In this document: positions 12,266-19,971 of the stretch, piece after piece
Numbering within the stretch: position 1 is the first letter of the stretch
Layout of the letters: each line of letters begins with the position of its first letter
Assembly (NCBI RefSeq): GCF_026898135.2
Contig: NZ_CP114035.2
Coordinates: 4,319,501 to 4,383,500 of the forward strand
From: Pseudomonas fortuita
GTDB taxonomy: Bacteria; Pseudomonadota; Gammaproteobacteria; Pseudomonadales; Pseudomonadaceae
Direction of reading: 5' to 3'
DNA: 64,000 nt
Program-made: the position numbers and the translations under genes
Notes under the pieces: generated by a model
Database searches by the model: none
Told to the model about the DNA's origin: nothing
The model's input: the letters and a program-made list of their open reading frames with translations, nothing else

Positions 12266-12319
12266 CCAGGTCCTGGTGGCCGCAGTTCGACCCTTGCGGG
12301 AGCGGCCTTGCGTTAAACC

Positions 12320-12928
12320 TCAGTTTTTCTCAGCCCGCTCCCGCAGCCCTTTCAGGGTATTGAACGGCGCGTCCACCACGAACTTGTTGGCCACCATCGC
12401 CGGCACGCTACCCCCCGGCTCGGTGTGCACCTGGTAGGTCACTTCCGTGCTGTCGCCCTTGGGTACCAGCTTCCAGAAGCCCTCAACCTTGGCCACCCGC
12501 ACATAGCCCTTCTCTTCCGGCAGATAGGTCGGCTCTTCCTTCAGGTTACGCACCAGGCTGCCGTCCGCTCCCTTGACAGTGGTCACGTGCAGAATCGAAT
12601 CTCGCGGCGTTACCGGCCAAGGGGTATTGAACTGGGTGTAGGTCCAGCTCTGATCACCTTCGTGCTTGAGCAGCTTCTGCGACTTGCACTCATGAATCCA
12701 TGCGCAGGCCCCGGCCACGTCTTCCTGCAACGCCTGCACCTTGGCCAGCGGCGCCTTGATTACGGTGACGCCCTGATAAGCCTTGTACTTGGACCCGGCC
12801 ACTTCACTGAGGGATACCTTGATGCCCTCCTCGTCCTTGGCCACCTGCCAGTTTTCGGCCCAGGCCGCAGGCGACAGCAGAACACCCACGCCACACAGCA
12901 GTGCAATTCGCTTGAACGATCTCATCAT
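12320..12928 (-). CDS. START-domain lipid-binding-like exported protein
   Basis: 202 residues with a signal peptide (MMRSFKRIALLCGVGVLLSP then AWA before Glu). The remainder has the pattern of a bacterial START/Bet v1-like fold: NWQVAKDEEGIKVSLSEVAG near the start, a middle part with DSILHVTTVKGADGS, and a C-terminal helix around FVVDAPFNTLKGLRERAEKN. Such proteins bind hydrophobic ligands, but the ligand is unknown. It is probably periplasmic. It converges with gltA and may be co-transcribed with the upstream YkgJ-type gene, 30 bp away. Confidence 0.75.
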   Translation of the reverse strand: MMRSFKRIALLCGVGVLLSPAAWAENWQVAKDEEGIKVSLSEVAGSKYKAYQGVTVIKAPLAKVQALQEDVAGACAWIHECKSQKLLKHEGDQSWTYTQFNTPWPVTPRDSILHVTTVKGADGSLVRNLKEEPTYLPEEKGYVRVAKVEGFWKLVPKGDSTEVTYQVHTEPGGSVPAMVANKFVVDAPFNTLKGLRERAEKN

Positions 12929-12958
12929 GTTTATCCTTGTTGTCGAAGATCCAGCCTG

Positions 12959-13213
12959 TCACGCCGCCGTCATCTGCTCCCACCAGCCAAGAATCCTGAT
13001 TGCCTCATCACGGTCACTGCCGCACACCTCGACATCTGCCTTGAAGCCGCCACATACCGCCGGCCGCTCGGGCTTGCCGAACAGGTCGCACAGGTTGGCA
13101 GCCGTCAGGTGCAGGCAGCGCTCACCAGCCGGCTTGCCATTGGGCATGCGCGGCATCGCAGACGTGATGGACGGGGCGATGCAGCAAGCACCACAGCCTT
13201 CACGGCAGTTCAT
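12959..13213 (-). CDS. YkgJ-family cysteine-cluster protein
   Basis: 84 residues beginning MNCREGCGACCIAPSITS, with CREGCGACC at the N-terminus and further cysteines in GERCLHL, NLCDLFG and AVCGGF. This is the hallmark of the small YkgJ/UPF0153 family, presumed to bind zinc or an Fe-S cluster. No function has been assigned to it. It sits directly upstream of the START-domain gene in the same direction. Confidence 0.8.
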   Translation of the reverse strand: MNCREGCGACCIAPSITSAMPRMPNGKPAGERCLHLTAANLCDLFGKPERPAVCGGFKADVEVCGSDRDEAIRILGWWEQMTAA

Positions 13214-13342
13214 GGCTATTCACCAAAATCAGGACTCCCTGGAACAAAACGGGACGAACGTCCCTGGATAGTAACCGCTCAAACAGGCGTTTGAAATTGC
13301 TGGCACGATGAAATCTGCCGTGACCCGGCAGTCAGTTCCCGG

Positions 13343-13822
13343 CTACTGCCGATACTCGAAATCGATCGCCGCCCCCTCCACGTCATGACGGCTGTCATTA
13401 CGCAACTGCAGCTGCATTTCGTTATTGATAAGCCGGCCATTGAGCTGGAACGGGCTGTCATTGGTTTCGGGCTTTTCGGTGAACATCGGCGGCAGCAAAG
13501 GTTTGCGCCGCTGGATGGGCGACGGGGTACCCACATCCGGCTCAAGGGTATTGACCATATCGACTGGCAGGCTGAGGTCCAGCTTTGCCTTGGGCAGTGG
13601 TTTGGCAACCGCTTTACTGACGGGTTTGTGCGCCTTGGTCTTGCTGTTGCCGGTTTTTTTCACCACCTGCTTCGGCGCGGGCTTGGCTGCCACTTTTTTT
13701 TGCACGGGCTTGCTCTGGGCTGCCTGCGCCGGTTGCGCCGGCTGCGCAGCCAAGGTTGGACCGCCCGGGTAGCAGAGCGGTGCAAGACACAAGATCAGGG
13801 CAAAACGGCGCAAAGCATTCAT
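13343..13822 (-). CDS. Small exported Lys/Pro/Ala-rich protein of unknown function
   Basis: 159 residues from the ATG at 13822 (MNALRRFALILCLAPLCYPG), chosen because it starts directly with a signal peptide. A low-complexity segment rich in Ala, Gln, Pro and Lys follows (about residues 25-75), then a short folded C-terminal part with SPIQRRKPLLPPMF and FQLNGRLINNEMQLQLRND. Pseudomonas homologues are often labelled translation initiation factor 2, which the sequence does not support. I do not recognise a function. It is likely periplasmic. Confidence 0.6.
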   Translation of the reverse strand: MNALRRFALILCLAPLCYPGGPTLAAQPAQPAQAAQSKPVQKKVAAKPAPKQVVKKTGNSKTKAHKPVSKAVAKPLPKAKLDLSLPVDMVNTLEPDVGTPSPIQRRKPLLPPMFTEKPETNDSPFQLNGRLINNEMQLQLRNDSRHDVEGAAIDFEYRQ

Positions 13823-13886
13823 GGCAAATGGACAGATTGGCAAGAAAGGTGCGTATGCTCCATGTTCCACAAGCGCCTGGCAAGCC

Positions 13887-15329
13887 TTACAAAAGTGTGA
13901 GCGCAGGCTCCCTGCACAACTGCTGAGCCAGCAAACCCAGCGTCATCACTGCCCGCTCGGCCTCCTTGTTCCACGGGATGCCGCAATTAAGGCGAATGCA
14001 GTGATTGAACTGTTCTGTGTTACTGAATATTAACCCCGGCGCAATGCTGATGCCCTGCTCCAGCGCCCGCACATGCAGCTCCTGGGTATTGACCCGCCCG
14101 GGCAAGCTTATCCAGAGGATGAAACCGCCCGTCGGCCGAGTCATCTGGGTACCCTCCGGGAAGTGCTGCTGCACCGCCAACTGGTAGGCGCTGAGGTTCT
14201 TGCGATACTCCTGGCGTATGTAACGCAGGTGCCGGTCGTAGCCGCCATTTTCCAGGTAGGCCGCCACGCCCATCTGCGTCACGCTGCAGGCCGAATGAGT
14301 GGTGAAGGTCTGCAGGCGCTGTATCTCGTCCTGATAGCGCCCGGCGATCATCCAGCCAACGCGCACACCAGGGGACAAGGTTTTGGAGAAACTTGAACAG
14401 TAGATCACCCGGTCCAGCCGGTCGAATGCCTTCAGCGCCTTGGTCTTGCCTTGCTCGAACATCAACTCGCCATAGATGTCGTCCTCGACGATCTGGATGT
14501 CGAAGTCCGACGCCAGGCGCAGCAACTGCTTCTGCCGCTCTTCAGGAACAGTGCCGCCCAACGGGTTGCTCAGGCGGGCGGTCAGCACCAGGGCCTTGAT
14601 CGACCACTGGTTGGCCGCCAGTTGCAAGGCTTCAAGGCTGATGCCGGTGGACGGGTCACTGGGGATTTCGATCACTTTCAGGCCCAGCAGGTCGGCCAGT
14701 TGCAGCAAGCCGTAATACGTCGGCGACTCGGCCGCAATCAGATCGCCCGGGCGGGTCAGCACGCGCAATGACATTTGCAGGGCATCGACGCAGCCATGGG
14801 TCACGATCACTTCACGGGGGTCGACCAGCACGCCAGCATCGCGCATGCGAATGGCGATCTGCCGGCGCAACGGCTCAAAGCCGGGGCTGAACATGTAGCT
14901 GAACGCGCGCGGGCTGTGAAAGCGGGTGACCTTGGCAATTTGCTGATGCAGGGCACGGACCGGCAGGTAGTCGACATGCGGCACCGCAGCACCAAACGGG
15001 AACACGCCATCACGGCGCGCCTCGGTCAGCACTTGCTGGATGATGCTGGCGCGGGTGACCAGACCGGGGCGCTCCACCCGGGCAATGTCCGGCGTTTGCG
15101 CAGTCAGGGCCGGCGTCTGGTGCACGTAGTAGCCCGACTGCGGCCGCGCGCGGATAAGCCCTTGGTCTTCGAGGTTGGCATAAGCCTGCAGCACCGTGGC
15201 ATGGCTGACATTGAGCTGGGCACTCATCTTGCGCACGGAGGGTACACGCTCGCCTGGCTGGTAGACACCGCGACGGATGTCATCGGCCAGTTGCTGGGCG
15301 ATACGCTGGTACAGCAGCAGGTTGGTCAT
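13887..15329 (-). CDS. MocR-type regulator (GntR HTH fused to aminotransferase-like domain)
   Basis: 480 residues from the ATG at 15329. The longer open frame runs into REP DNA and is not coding. Residues 1-75 are a GntR winged helix (QLADDIRRGVYQPGERVPSV, then LNVSHATVLQAYANLEDQGL). The rest is a fold-type I aminotransferase domain with the PLP-lysine region CSSFSKTLSPGVRVGW. Family members bind PLP or an aldimine to control transcription. The regulated gene is not evident: the neighbours are an exported protein and the REP-containing gap. The end is 64 bp from the next gene. Confidence 0.85.
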   Translation of the reverse strand: MTNLLLYQRIAQQLADDIRRGVYQPGERVPSVRKMSAQLNVSHATVLQAYANLEDQGLIRARPQSGYYVHQTPALTAQTPDIARVERPGLVTRASIIQQVLTEARRDGVFPFGAAVPHVDYLPVRALHQQIAKVTRFHSPRAFSYMFSPGFEPLRRQIAIRMRDAGVLVDPREVIVTHGCVDALQMSLRVLTRPGDLIAAESPTYYGLLQLADLLGLKVIEIPSDPSTGISLEALQLAANQWSIKALVLTARLSNPLGGTVPEERQKQLLRLASDFDIQIVEDDIYGELMFEQGKTKALKAFDRLDRVIYCSSFSKTLSPGVRVGWMIAGRYQDEIQRLQTFTTHSACSVTQMGVAAYLENGGYDRHLRYIRQEYRKNLSAYQLAVQQHFPEGTQMTRPTGGFILWISLPGRVNTQELHVRALEQGISIAPGLIFSNTEQFNHCIRLNCGIPWNKEAERAVMTLGLLAQQLCREPALTLL

Positions 15330-15671
15330 GGCGGCAGGCTCGTTGTTCTTGTGCGGCTCAGTGACGGTAGAGGATACCGTAACAGTTGCAAAGTGTACTG
15401 GGACAGAATGCAACATAGTCGACAATACAACAGCGTGACAGCTATCGAAACGACGAAGCCGACAAAAAGCGGGGCTGCCTGGCGGCCCCCCCCCGGCAAT
15501 CCAGCCTCCTTTCAACAAAAACATGGCTTTTGATCTGGCAGGGACCTTGTGGGAGCGGGCTTGCCCCGCGAACACCGGAAAAGCCGGTGCCATGCACCGC
15601 GCGCCCCCCTTCGCGGGACAAGCCCGCTCCCACAATGACGCCTGACACGCATTCCCTGTGGGAGCTGTAAC
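15330..15671. other. Gap between MocR gene and OmpA gene
   Basis: 342 bp without a plausible gene. It holds the upstream region of the MocR-type regulator, a run of nine C around 15486-15494, and the REP pair. Transcription leaves it leftward into the regulator and arrives from the right at the OmpA gene, which ends here. Confidence 0.6.
15546..15641. repeat. REP pair (P. putida type) in inverted orientation
   Basis: One unit (15547-15578) reads GTGGGAGCGGGCTTGCCCC, and the other (15608-15636) is its near reverse complement around TTCGCGGGACAAGCCCGCTC. Between them is a small hairpin, CACCGG / CCGGTG with loop AAAAG (15573-15589). Composition and spacing match the dispersed extragenic palindromes of the P. 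putida group. It sits just after the OmpA gene stop. Confidence 0.75.
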
Positions 15672-16484
15672 TCAGCGCGCCGGCGCGAGCTTGCCTTTGT
15701 CGTCGGAGAAGACGATCTCCACCCGGCGGTTCTGCGCCCTGCCCCGCTCAGAGGCATTGGCCTCGATCGGGTACTGGTCGCCATAGCCCTCGACCTGCAG
15801 GCGCTTTTCGTCGATGCCAAGGTCCACCAGCATGTCGGCCACGGCCTGCGCCCGGTCACGGGACAGGTTCAGGTTGTCCTCGGCGGCGCCAGTGCTGTCG
15901 GTATAACCCTCGATACGCACCACCCGTCGCGGGTTCAGCTGAAGGAACTGCACCAGTTTGAGTACGGTACGGCTGGCCGAGTTTTTCAGGTCGGCACGCC
16001 CAGTATCGAACAGCACGTCACCCAGGGTCATCACCAGGCCACGGTCGGCTTGCTCCGAAGCCAGCGCCGCGATCTGCGACTCGACCCACTTGCCCTGCTG
16101 CTGCACGCTGGCCAGCTTGGCCTCGCGCAAAGCCAGCTGCAGGCGCTGACGCTCGAGGTCAAGCTTGGCCTGGCGCTCCTGGTTCAGCGCCAGCTTGGCA
16201 TGCTCACTGGCAATCTCGCTGTAACGCTGGCTCAGGTAAGCGTAATGACGCACATCGGAACCGGTGCCGATGTAGCTGGACAGGCGCTCGGCACGGGCCA
16301 GCGACTCGCCCGCGCGGATCACGTCACGCGGCGCACTGCGCAGCACATCGGAATCATCCTTGACCTTGGCGAAAGTGGCACTGGCTTCCTCCAGCGCTGC
16401 AGAGCTGCGTTGGCTGGCGCAACCTTGCAAGGCTGCTGCCAGCGCCAGCAACGCCAACGCGGCCAATGGCGTACGGCGGATCAT
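15672..16484 (-). CDS. OmpA-family lipoprotein with DUF4398-like N-terminus
   Basis: 270 residues. A lipoprotein signal peptide ends LAAALQGC, making Cys the lipidated residue. A helical, charge-rich middle (about residues 30-140, many Ala/Glu/Arg/Lys) resembles DUF4398 and is probably coiled coil. The C-terminal OmpA peptidoglycan-binding domain has LGDVLFDTGRADL, IEGYTDSTGAAEDNLNLS and RVEIVFSDDKG. It likely links the outer membrane to peptidoglycan. The start overlaps the upstream lipoprotein stop by 4 bases (ATGA). Confidence 0.85.
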   Translation of the reverse strand: MIRRTPLAALALLALAAALQGCASQRSSAALEEASATFAKVKDDSDVLRSAPRDVIRAGESLARAERLSSYIGTGSDVRHYAYLSQRYSEIASEHAKLALNQERQAKLDLERQRLQLALREAKLASVQQQGKWVESQIAALASEQADRGLVMTLGDVLFDTGRADLKNSASRTVLKLVQFLQLNPRRVVRIEGYTDSTGAAEDNLNLSRDRAQAVADMLVDLGIDEKRLQVEGYGDQYPIEANASERGRAQNRRVEIVFSDDKGKLAPAR

Positions 16485-16834
16485 GGCTGCACCTCCAGCT
16501 GCTTGCGCAAGCGCTTGACCCGCGACTGCAGCAGCTGCAACTGCTCTTCGCTCTTCTGGTTCAGCACCTGGGCCTCGGCCAGGCGAGCATCCAGTTCGGC
16601 CTGCTCGGCGCGCATGCGCGCATCGCGGTAATCTTCGGTCAGCATGTTGGTCTTGGCCCGGGCCAGCTTGTCTTCAGCCATCTTCAGCGTCTCGACCTGC
16701 TCGGTGGCACCTACGGCCCTGGCCTGCTCCAGTGCCTGTTCGGAAATGCGCATCTGCTCGTCAGGGGCCGGATCATTGGCGCAGCCAGCCAGGCCGAGCA
16801 CGGCCAAGGCAAGGATTAGTGGTTGGGTTCTCAC
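16481..16834 (-). CDS. DUF4398-type small lipoprotein
   Basis: 117 residues starting at a GTG with AGGAAG just upstream, overlapping the preceding gene's stop. The signal peptide ends LAVLGLAGC, so it is a lipoprotein. The mature part is almost wholly helical and rich in Ala, Glu, Gln and Arg, including LAEAQVLNQKSEEQLQLLQS, which suggests a coiled coil. It resembles the N-terminal half of the adjacent OmpA lipoprotein, so the two may have arisen by duplication and work together at the outer membrane. Confidence 0.75.
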   Translation of the reverse strand: MRTQPLILALAVLGLAGCANDPAPDEQMRISEQALEQARAVGATEQVETLKMAEDKLARAKTNMLTEDYRDARMRAEQAELDARLAEAQVLNQKSEEQLQLLQSRVKRLRKQLEVQP

Positions 16835-16843
16835 GCAATCTTC

Positions 16844-17665
16844 CTAGTGTTTGGGGGCGTCCGCCGGCACCTGCAATTGCGCTTTCCAGCGCTCGACATT
16901 TCGTTGCAGGACGGCCTCGGACGCACCGGAGATCGGCAATTCTGTCAGTTTTTTTGCCAATTGCCCACGCAACCAGCTGTCATTGCATGCCGAGTTGTGG
17001 GAAAGGGCCAAATACAGACCTGGCCGGTCCACCGGCAGGCCGCGGGCGATCAGGTCATTGTTCATGCCCAGGCTCTGGGCCATGGCCATGCCCGAATAGC
17101 GGCCGGCGAGCACATAATCCACTTGGCCAAGCACCAGCTTCTGGAATGCCTGGGTCAGGTTCTGCGCCGGCACCAGCTTCAGCTGGGCCTTGGCAAACGC
17201 GGTAAAGGCCGGGGTCAGGCGCGCGCGTTCGGACAAGCTGCCCTGGTATTTGGCCAGGTCCGCCGGGCCATCGAACGTCAACTCGGCGTCATGGCGTGTC
17301 CACACCAGGTATTCGTTGAGCTGAAGGGGTGGGTGGATGTAGTCCAGCGCGGTGAGCTGTTCGACCTGCATGGGTGTATCGAGCAGCAGGTCCATACGCC
17401 CGCTGCGCACCTCTTCCAGGGCCTGGTCGCGACGGCCGGCATTCAGCACCTCCACCTTCACGCCCAGCTCGCCAGCCACCTGGCGCAACAGGTCCACGTT
17501 GGCACCGATCAAATGTTTCGGGTCTTTCGGGTCCTGCCAAGAGTAGGGCGGCGCATCGGGGCTGCCGGTTGCCACCAGGCGCTCACACTTGCCTGCTGCC
17601 ATGGCCAGCGGCGACGCCAACGCCGCCATGCATACCAGCGCCCTGCCCGTTCCGCGCAACGTCAT
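16844..17665 (-). CDS. Periplasmic solute-binding (amino-acid type) protein
   Basis: 273 residues with a cleavable signal peptide ending PLAMAAGKC. The fold matches bacterial extracellular solute-binding family 3: SPDAPPYSWQDP near the start, IGANVDLLRQVAGELGVKVE, SGRMDLLLDTPMQ, and LVLGQVDYVLAGRYSGMAMA in the second lobe. No permease or ATPase gene is adjacent. Instead it leads a cluster with two envelope lipoproteins (9-bp gap to the first), so it may be a sensor or scavenger rather than part of an ABC importer. The ligand is unknown. Confidence 0.7.
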   Translation of the reverse strand: MTLRGTGRALVCMAALASPLAMAAGKCERLVATGSPDAPPYSWQDPKDPKHLIGANVDLLRQVAGELGVKVEVLNAGRRDQALEEVRSGRMDLLLDTPMQVEQLTALDYIHPPLQLNEYLVWTRHDAELTFDGPADLAKYQGSLSERARLTPAFTAFAKAQLKLVPAQNLTQAFQKLVLGQVDYVLAGRYSGMAMAQSLGMNNDLIARGLPVDRPGLYLALSHNSACNDSWLRGQLAKKLTELPISGASEAVLQRNVERWKAQLQVPADAPKH

Positions 17666-17682
17666 CCCTCACTCCTCAACCC

Positions 17683-17722
17683 ATAAAAAAACCCGACCCT
17701 CAATGCGAGGGCCGGGTTCTTT
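17683..17722. terminator. Bidirectional-looking intrinsic terminator downstream of etfA
   Basis: The stem AACCCG-A-CCCTC / GAGGG-C-CGGGTT has a 5-base loop (about 17689-17717). Seven A on its left side give a T-run on the minus strand, as expected for stopping etfBA transcription before the solute-binding protein gene. Confidence 0.85.
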
Positions 17723-17740
17723 ATAAGTGAAGCAGGCGGA

Positions 17741-18670
17741 TCAGACCAGCTTTTCCAGCTCCGGAACCGCTTCGAACAAGTCAGCGACCAAGCCGTAATC
17801 GGCCACCTGGAAGATCGGCGCTTCTTCGTCCTTGTTGATCGCAACGATCACTTTGGAGTCTTTCATGCCGGCCAGGTGCTGGATCGCGCCGGAGATACCG
17901 ACGGCGATGTACAGCTGTGGCGCAACGATCTTGCCGGTCTGGCCGACCTGCATGTCGTTCGGCACGAAGCCTGCGTCGACCGCAGCGCGCGAAGCACCAA
18001 CGGCAGCGCCCAGCTTGTCGGCCAGGCTGTACAAGTGTTTGAAGTTGTCACCGTTGCCCATGCCGCGGCCGCCGGAAACGACGATCTTGGCAGCGGTCAG
18101 TTCCGGGCGGTCGGACTTGGCCAGCTCTTCACCGACAAAGGCCGAGATACCGGCGTTGTGCGCGGCACCCACCGCTTCAACGGCGGCCGAGCCACCTTCG
18201 GCGGCGACTGGGTCGAAGCCGGTGGTACGCACGGTGATGACCTTGACCGAAGCGCTCGATTGCACGGTGGCAATGGCGTTACCGGCATAGATCGGGCGCT
18301 TGAAGGTGTCGGCGGACTCGACCGAGATGATCTCGGAGATCTGGTCCACATCCAGCAGTGCGGCAACGCGTGGCAGGATGTTCTTGCCGTTGGTGGTGGC
18401 CGGGGCCAGCACGTGGCTGTAACCGTTGGCCAACTCGACGATCAGCGGCGCCACGTTCTCCGGCAGGACGTGTGCGTAAGCTGCGTTGTCGGCAACCAGC
18501 ACTTTCGCCACACCCGCGATCTTGGCAGCAGACTCGGCAATGCCACCGACGTTCTGGCCAGCGACCAGCACGTGCACATCACCACCGATCTTGGCAGCTG
18601 CGGCAACAGTGTTCAGGGTAGACGGTGCGACTGCACCGTTCTCGTATTCAGCGACAACCAGGATAGTCAT
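17741..18670 (-). CDS. etfA: Electron transfer flavoprotein alpha subunit
   Basis: 309 residues. The C-terminal FAD-binding domain is clear: [50 protein letters not shown] and [20 protein letters not shown]. With EtfB it accepts electrons from acyl-CoA and other dehydrogenases and passes them to ETF-QO. The ATG follows the etfB stop with no gap (TAAATG). Confidence 0.97.
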   Translation of the reverse strand: MTILVVAEYENGAVAPSTLNTVAAAAKIGGDVHVLVAGQNVGGIAESAAKIAGVAKVLVADNAAYAHVLPENVAPLIVELANGYSHVLAPATTNGKNILPRVAALLDVDQISEIISVESADTFKRPIYAGNAIATVQSSASVKVITVRTTGFDPVAAEGGSAAVEAVGAAHNAGISAFVGEELAKSDRPELTAAKIVVSGGRGMGNGDNFKHLYSLADKLGAAVGASRAAVDAGFVPNDMQVGQTGKIVAPQLYIAVGISGAIQHLAGMKDSKVIVAINKDEEAPIFQVADYGLVADLFEAVPELEKLV

Positions 18671-19420
18671 TTAGATTACCTTCGCTTCGTTCTTCAGCTT
18701 CTCGACCAGTTCGGCCACCGACTTGACCTTGATACCCGCGCTGCGGGCAGCCGGCGCTTCGACTTTCAGGGTCTTGTTGGTGGAGGCGAGCGAAACGCCC
18801 AGATCGCCAGGGTTGACGGTCTCCAGCGGTTTCTTCTTGGCCTTCATGATGTTCGGCAGCGACGCATAGCGTGGCTCGTTCAGGCGCAGGTCGGTGGTGA
18901 CGATGGCTGGCAGGTTCAGCGATACGGTCTGCAGGCCGCCATCGATTTCACGGGTGACGTTCAGCTTGTCGCCAGCGACTTCGACCTTGGAGGCGAAGGT
19001 GCCCTGGGCGTAGCCGGTCAGCGCAGCCAGCATCTGGCCAGTCTGGTTGTTGTCGCTGTCGATGGCCTGCTTGCCAAGGATGACCAGCTGCGGCTGCTCT
19101 TTGTCGACAACGGCTTTCAGCGCCTTGGCCACGGCCAGCGAATTCAGCTCATCGGCGGCTTCGACCAGGATGGCACGGTCGGCACCCAGGGCCAGCGCAG
19201 TACGCAGCTGCTCCTGGGCGGTGGTCGGGCCGACGGAAACGACGACGATCTCGGTCGCAACGCCTTTTTCCTTCAGGCGTACGGCCTCTTCCACGGCGAT
19301 TTCGCAGAAGGGGTTCATGGACATCTTGACGTTAGCAAGGTCGACGCCGGAGTTGTCCGCCTTGACGCGAACCTTGACGTTGTAGTCGACCACTCGTTTG
19401 ACAGCTACAAGAACCTTCAT
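18671..19420 (-). CDS. etfB: Electron transfer flavoprotein beta subunit
   Basis: 249 residues starting [20 protein letters not shown], preceded by GAGGAA. It has the AMP-binding/adenine-nucleotide alpha-hydrolase-like fold typical of EtfB, with [29 protein letters not shown] and [20 protein letters not shown], the ETF beta signature. It forms the heterodimer with EtfA. First gene of etfBA, divergent from the ETF-QO gene across about 550 bp. Confidence 0.97.
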   Translation of the reverse strand: MKVLVAVKRVVDYNVKVRVKADNSGVDLANVKMSMNPFCEIAVEEAVRLKEKGVATEIVVVSVGPTTAQEQLRTALALGADRAILVEAADELNSLAVAKALKAVVDKEQPQLVILGKQAIDSDNNQTGQMLAALTGYAQGTFASKVEVAGDKLNVTREIDGGLQTVSLNLPAIVTTDLRLNEPRYASLPNIMKAKKKPLETVNPGDLGVSLASTNKTLKVEAPAARSAGIKVKSVAELVEKLKNEAKVI

Positions 19421-19795
19421 GGATTCCTCGTTACTCTCCGGTGAATAGATAGTCGCCTGGGGCTGAGCCCGGCGATGCGCGTGGGTACAAGGGCACCTCT
19501 AAAAACGTACCGGAGCGAGCAAACTTCACAGTGACCGAACAGTCTTGTCCGGACTCCTGAGACAAATACTCACGGGTCATTTTCTGTCGTGGCGTGTAAA
19601 CTCCACTACAAACCGGCCAAAGGCCGCAAAACCCTGCTCCACACCTGGTCTTTAGAGGTGTACCTGCGCCCGGCTGCAAGCCTACGGCGAACGTAAAACC
19701 GCTCGTATCTTGACCGTAACACCCCATCCGGTCAATACGGCAAATCGGTCACCCTCCAGCCGCGTTCCTGTGATTTTACTGGCCTGCGGCAAATT

Positions 19796-19809
19796 CAAAC
19801 AAACGTTTG
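19796..19809 (+). promoter_or_regulatory. PsrA-like operator upstream of ETF-QO
   Basis: CAAAC-AAAC-GTTTG matches the described PsrA half-site pattern (G/C)AAAC-N2-4-GTTT(G/C). It ends two bases before a -35 box. PsrA, a fatty-acid-responsive TetR-type regulator, is known to control the ETF-QO gene in P. aeruginosa, so the site is in the expected place. Confidence 0.7.
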
Positions 19810-19811
19810 TA

Positions 19812-19840
19812 TTGGACCTGCCAAGTGGTGTAGATATAAT
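19812..19840 (+). promoter_or_regulatory. Sigma70 promoter of the ETF-QO gene
   Basis: TTGGAC (19812-19817) and a consensus TATAAT (19835-19840) are spaced by 17 bases. It lies directly behind the PsrA-like palindrome, so a bound repressor would block polymerase. Confidence 0.75.
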
Positions 19841-19971
19841 GCGCGGCCAAGACAAAACGGTGTAGTCCGTCATTTGCGCAGCTACAGTTCCGCTCCCGTG
19901 ATGAGCCACTGCGCGCAAGCACCCAATAAGACAAAGCAACAGCACGAGCCTTGATGAGTAGGAGAGAACCA

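Larger units (their letters stand above)
19421..19971. other. Divergent control region between etfB and ETF-QO
   Basis: 551 bp without a gene. The right third carries a strong promoter and a PsrA-like site for the ETF-QO gene. For etfBA I found no convincing -35/-10 pair. A 10-bp inverted repeat (CACCTCTAAA near 19492 and TTTAGAGGTG near 19650) flanks the central part; its meaning is unknown. Confidence 0.5.

Noticed and set aside
15330..15635. Upstream extension of the MocR-type regulator
   Set aside because: It translates REP DNA and starts about 100 residues before the HTH domain; the ATG at 15329 gives the family length.
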